NCBI GenBank assembly: GCA_016207445.1
Contig: JACQPS010000006.1
Coordinates: forward strand, 1 to 15,806
Direction: 5' to 3'
DNA length: 15,806 bases
Source: Gemmatimonadota bacterium
GTDB taxonomy: Bacteria > Gemmatimonadota > Gemmatimonadetes > Longimicrobiales > RSA9
Of this stretch, positions 15,732-15,806 are shown in pieces. Numbering within the stretch: the first letter of the stretch is position 1; each line of letters begins with the position of its first letter. The notes under the pieces were generated by a model. That model worked only from the letters and a program-made list of their open reading frames with translations. It had not been told where the DNA came from and made no database searches. Made by a program: the position numbers and the translations under genes.

Positions 15732-15806
15732 ATGACGAGAACCCGTCTGGAGGACGCCGGCAGGGGCATGTCCCGATCCAGCGTCGAAAGAGTGCCGGCA
15801 CTGCCG
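15732..15806 (+). CDS. Probable 5' end of a gene running off the window, perhaps dnaB
   Basis: A frame is open from ATG 15732 to the end, with a second in-frame ATG at 15768 after which the codons read MSRSSVERVPALP. In many genomes rplI is followed by dnaB, the replicative helicase, whose N-terminus commonly has a short variable lead ending R-x-P-P before the conserved N-L-E-A-E block. The visible residues would fit just such a lead, but the diagnostic block lies beyond the edge. GGAGG (15749-15753) is 14 nt before the second ATG, so neither start is well supported. The identity is mainly inferred from gene order. Confidence 0.35.
   Translation, partial: MTRTRLEDAGRGMSRSSVERVPALP

Noticed and set aside
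15791..15802. Perfect palindrome AGTGCCGGCACT at the right edge
   Set aside because: It lies within the probable coding start at the edge; a single GC-rich 12-nt palindrome is not enough to call a site.

Overview
The window is a GC-rich (roughly 70% by eye), gene-dense piece of bacterial chromosome with no rRNA, tRNA, insertion sequence or CRISPR array that I can see. Almost every gene is a housekeeping gene. The gene order, the short NG-only FtsY, the Ala/Glu-rich exported protein and the batA-type membrane protein at the left edge suggest Gemmatimonadota or a near relative. That phylum call is inference from general familiarity and was not tested.

Layout. At 1-1149 is the 3' end of a large membrane protein gene. 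An intergenic inverted repeat (1159-1310) separates it from ftsY (1333-2256) and recG (2270-4369), a tight pair. Next come a small unrecognised gene with an internally duplicated protein (4490-5131) and the only near-consensus -35 box in the window (5168-5173), which precedes prs (5241-6191), rplY/ctc (6203-6922), pth (7036-7602) and hppA, a membrane pyrophosphatase (7657-9798). The gap after hppA holds what looks like the first ~36 codons of a lost M20 peptidase gene. ychF (9959-11068) follows. Then the strand switches: an exported Ala/Glu-rich protein (13128 back to 12394, with its own terminator), a THEP1-type NTPase (12249 back to 11728) and a Mut7-C RNase-type protein (11725 back to 11108). 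The plus strand resumes with rpsF, rpsR, a DUF2232-like membrane protein and rplI (13475-15550). The probable first codons of another gene, perhaps dnaB, run off the right edge.

How it fits together. The plus-strand genes from prs to rplI read as one widely conserved string (prs - rplY - pth - ychF - rpsF - rpsR - DUF2232 - rplI - dnaB). It is interrupted twice: by hppA plus the peptidase remnant between pth and ychF, and by the three-gene minus-strand island between ychF and rpsF. Functions are ribosome parts (bL25, bS6, bS18, bL9), translation quality control (Pth, YchF), nucleotide precursor supply (Prs), membrane protein targeting (FtsY), fork rescue (RecG) and pyrophosphate-driven ion pumping (HppA).

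The least ordinary feature is a set of intergenic elements with one architecture but unrelated sequences. Short tandem units of 6-9 nt form two inverted arms around a unique loop: CGCAAAG-type before ftsY, AGGGGTC-type at three places (before pth, before rplI, after rplI) plus a solo arm near 4446, and GTGTAC/GAGTAC-type before rpsF. A related direct repeat (GTCGAC...AACTG) lies before hppA. They abut or enter genes: one encodes the tail of the DUF2232 protein, one begins in the rplI stop codon, and one ends at the pth start codon.
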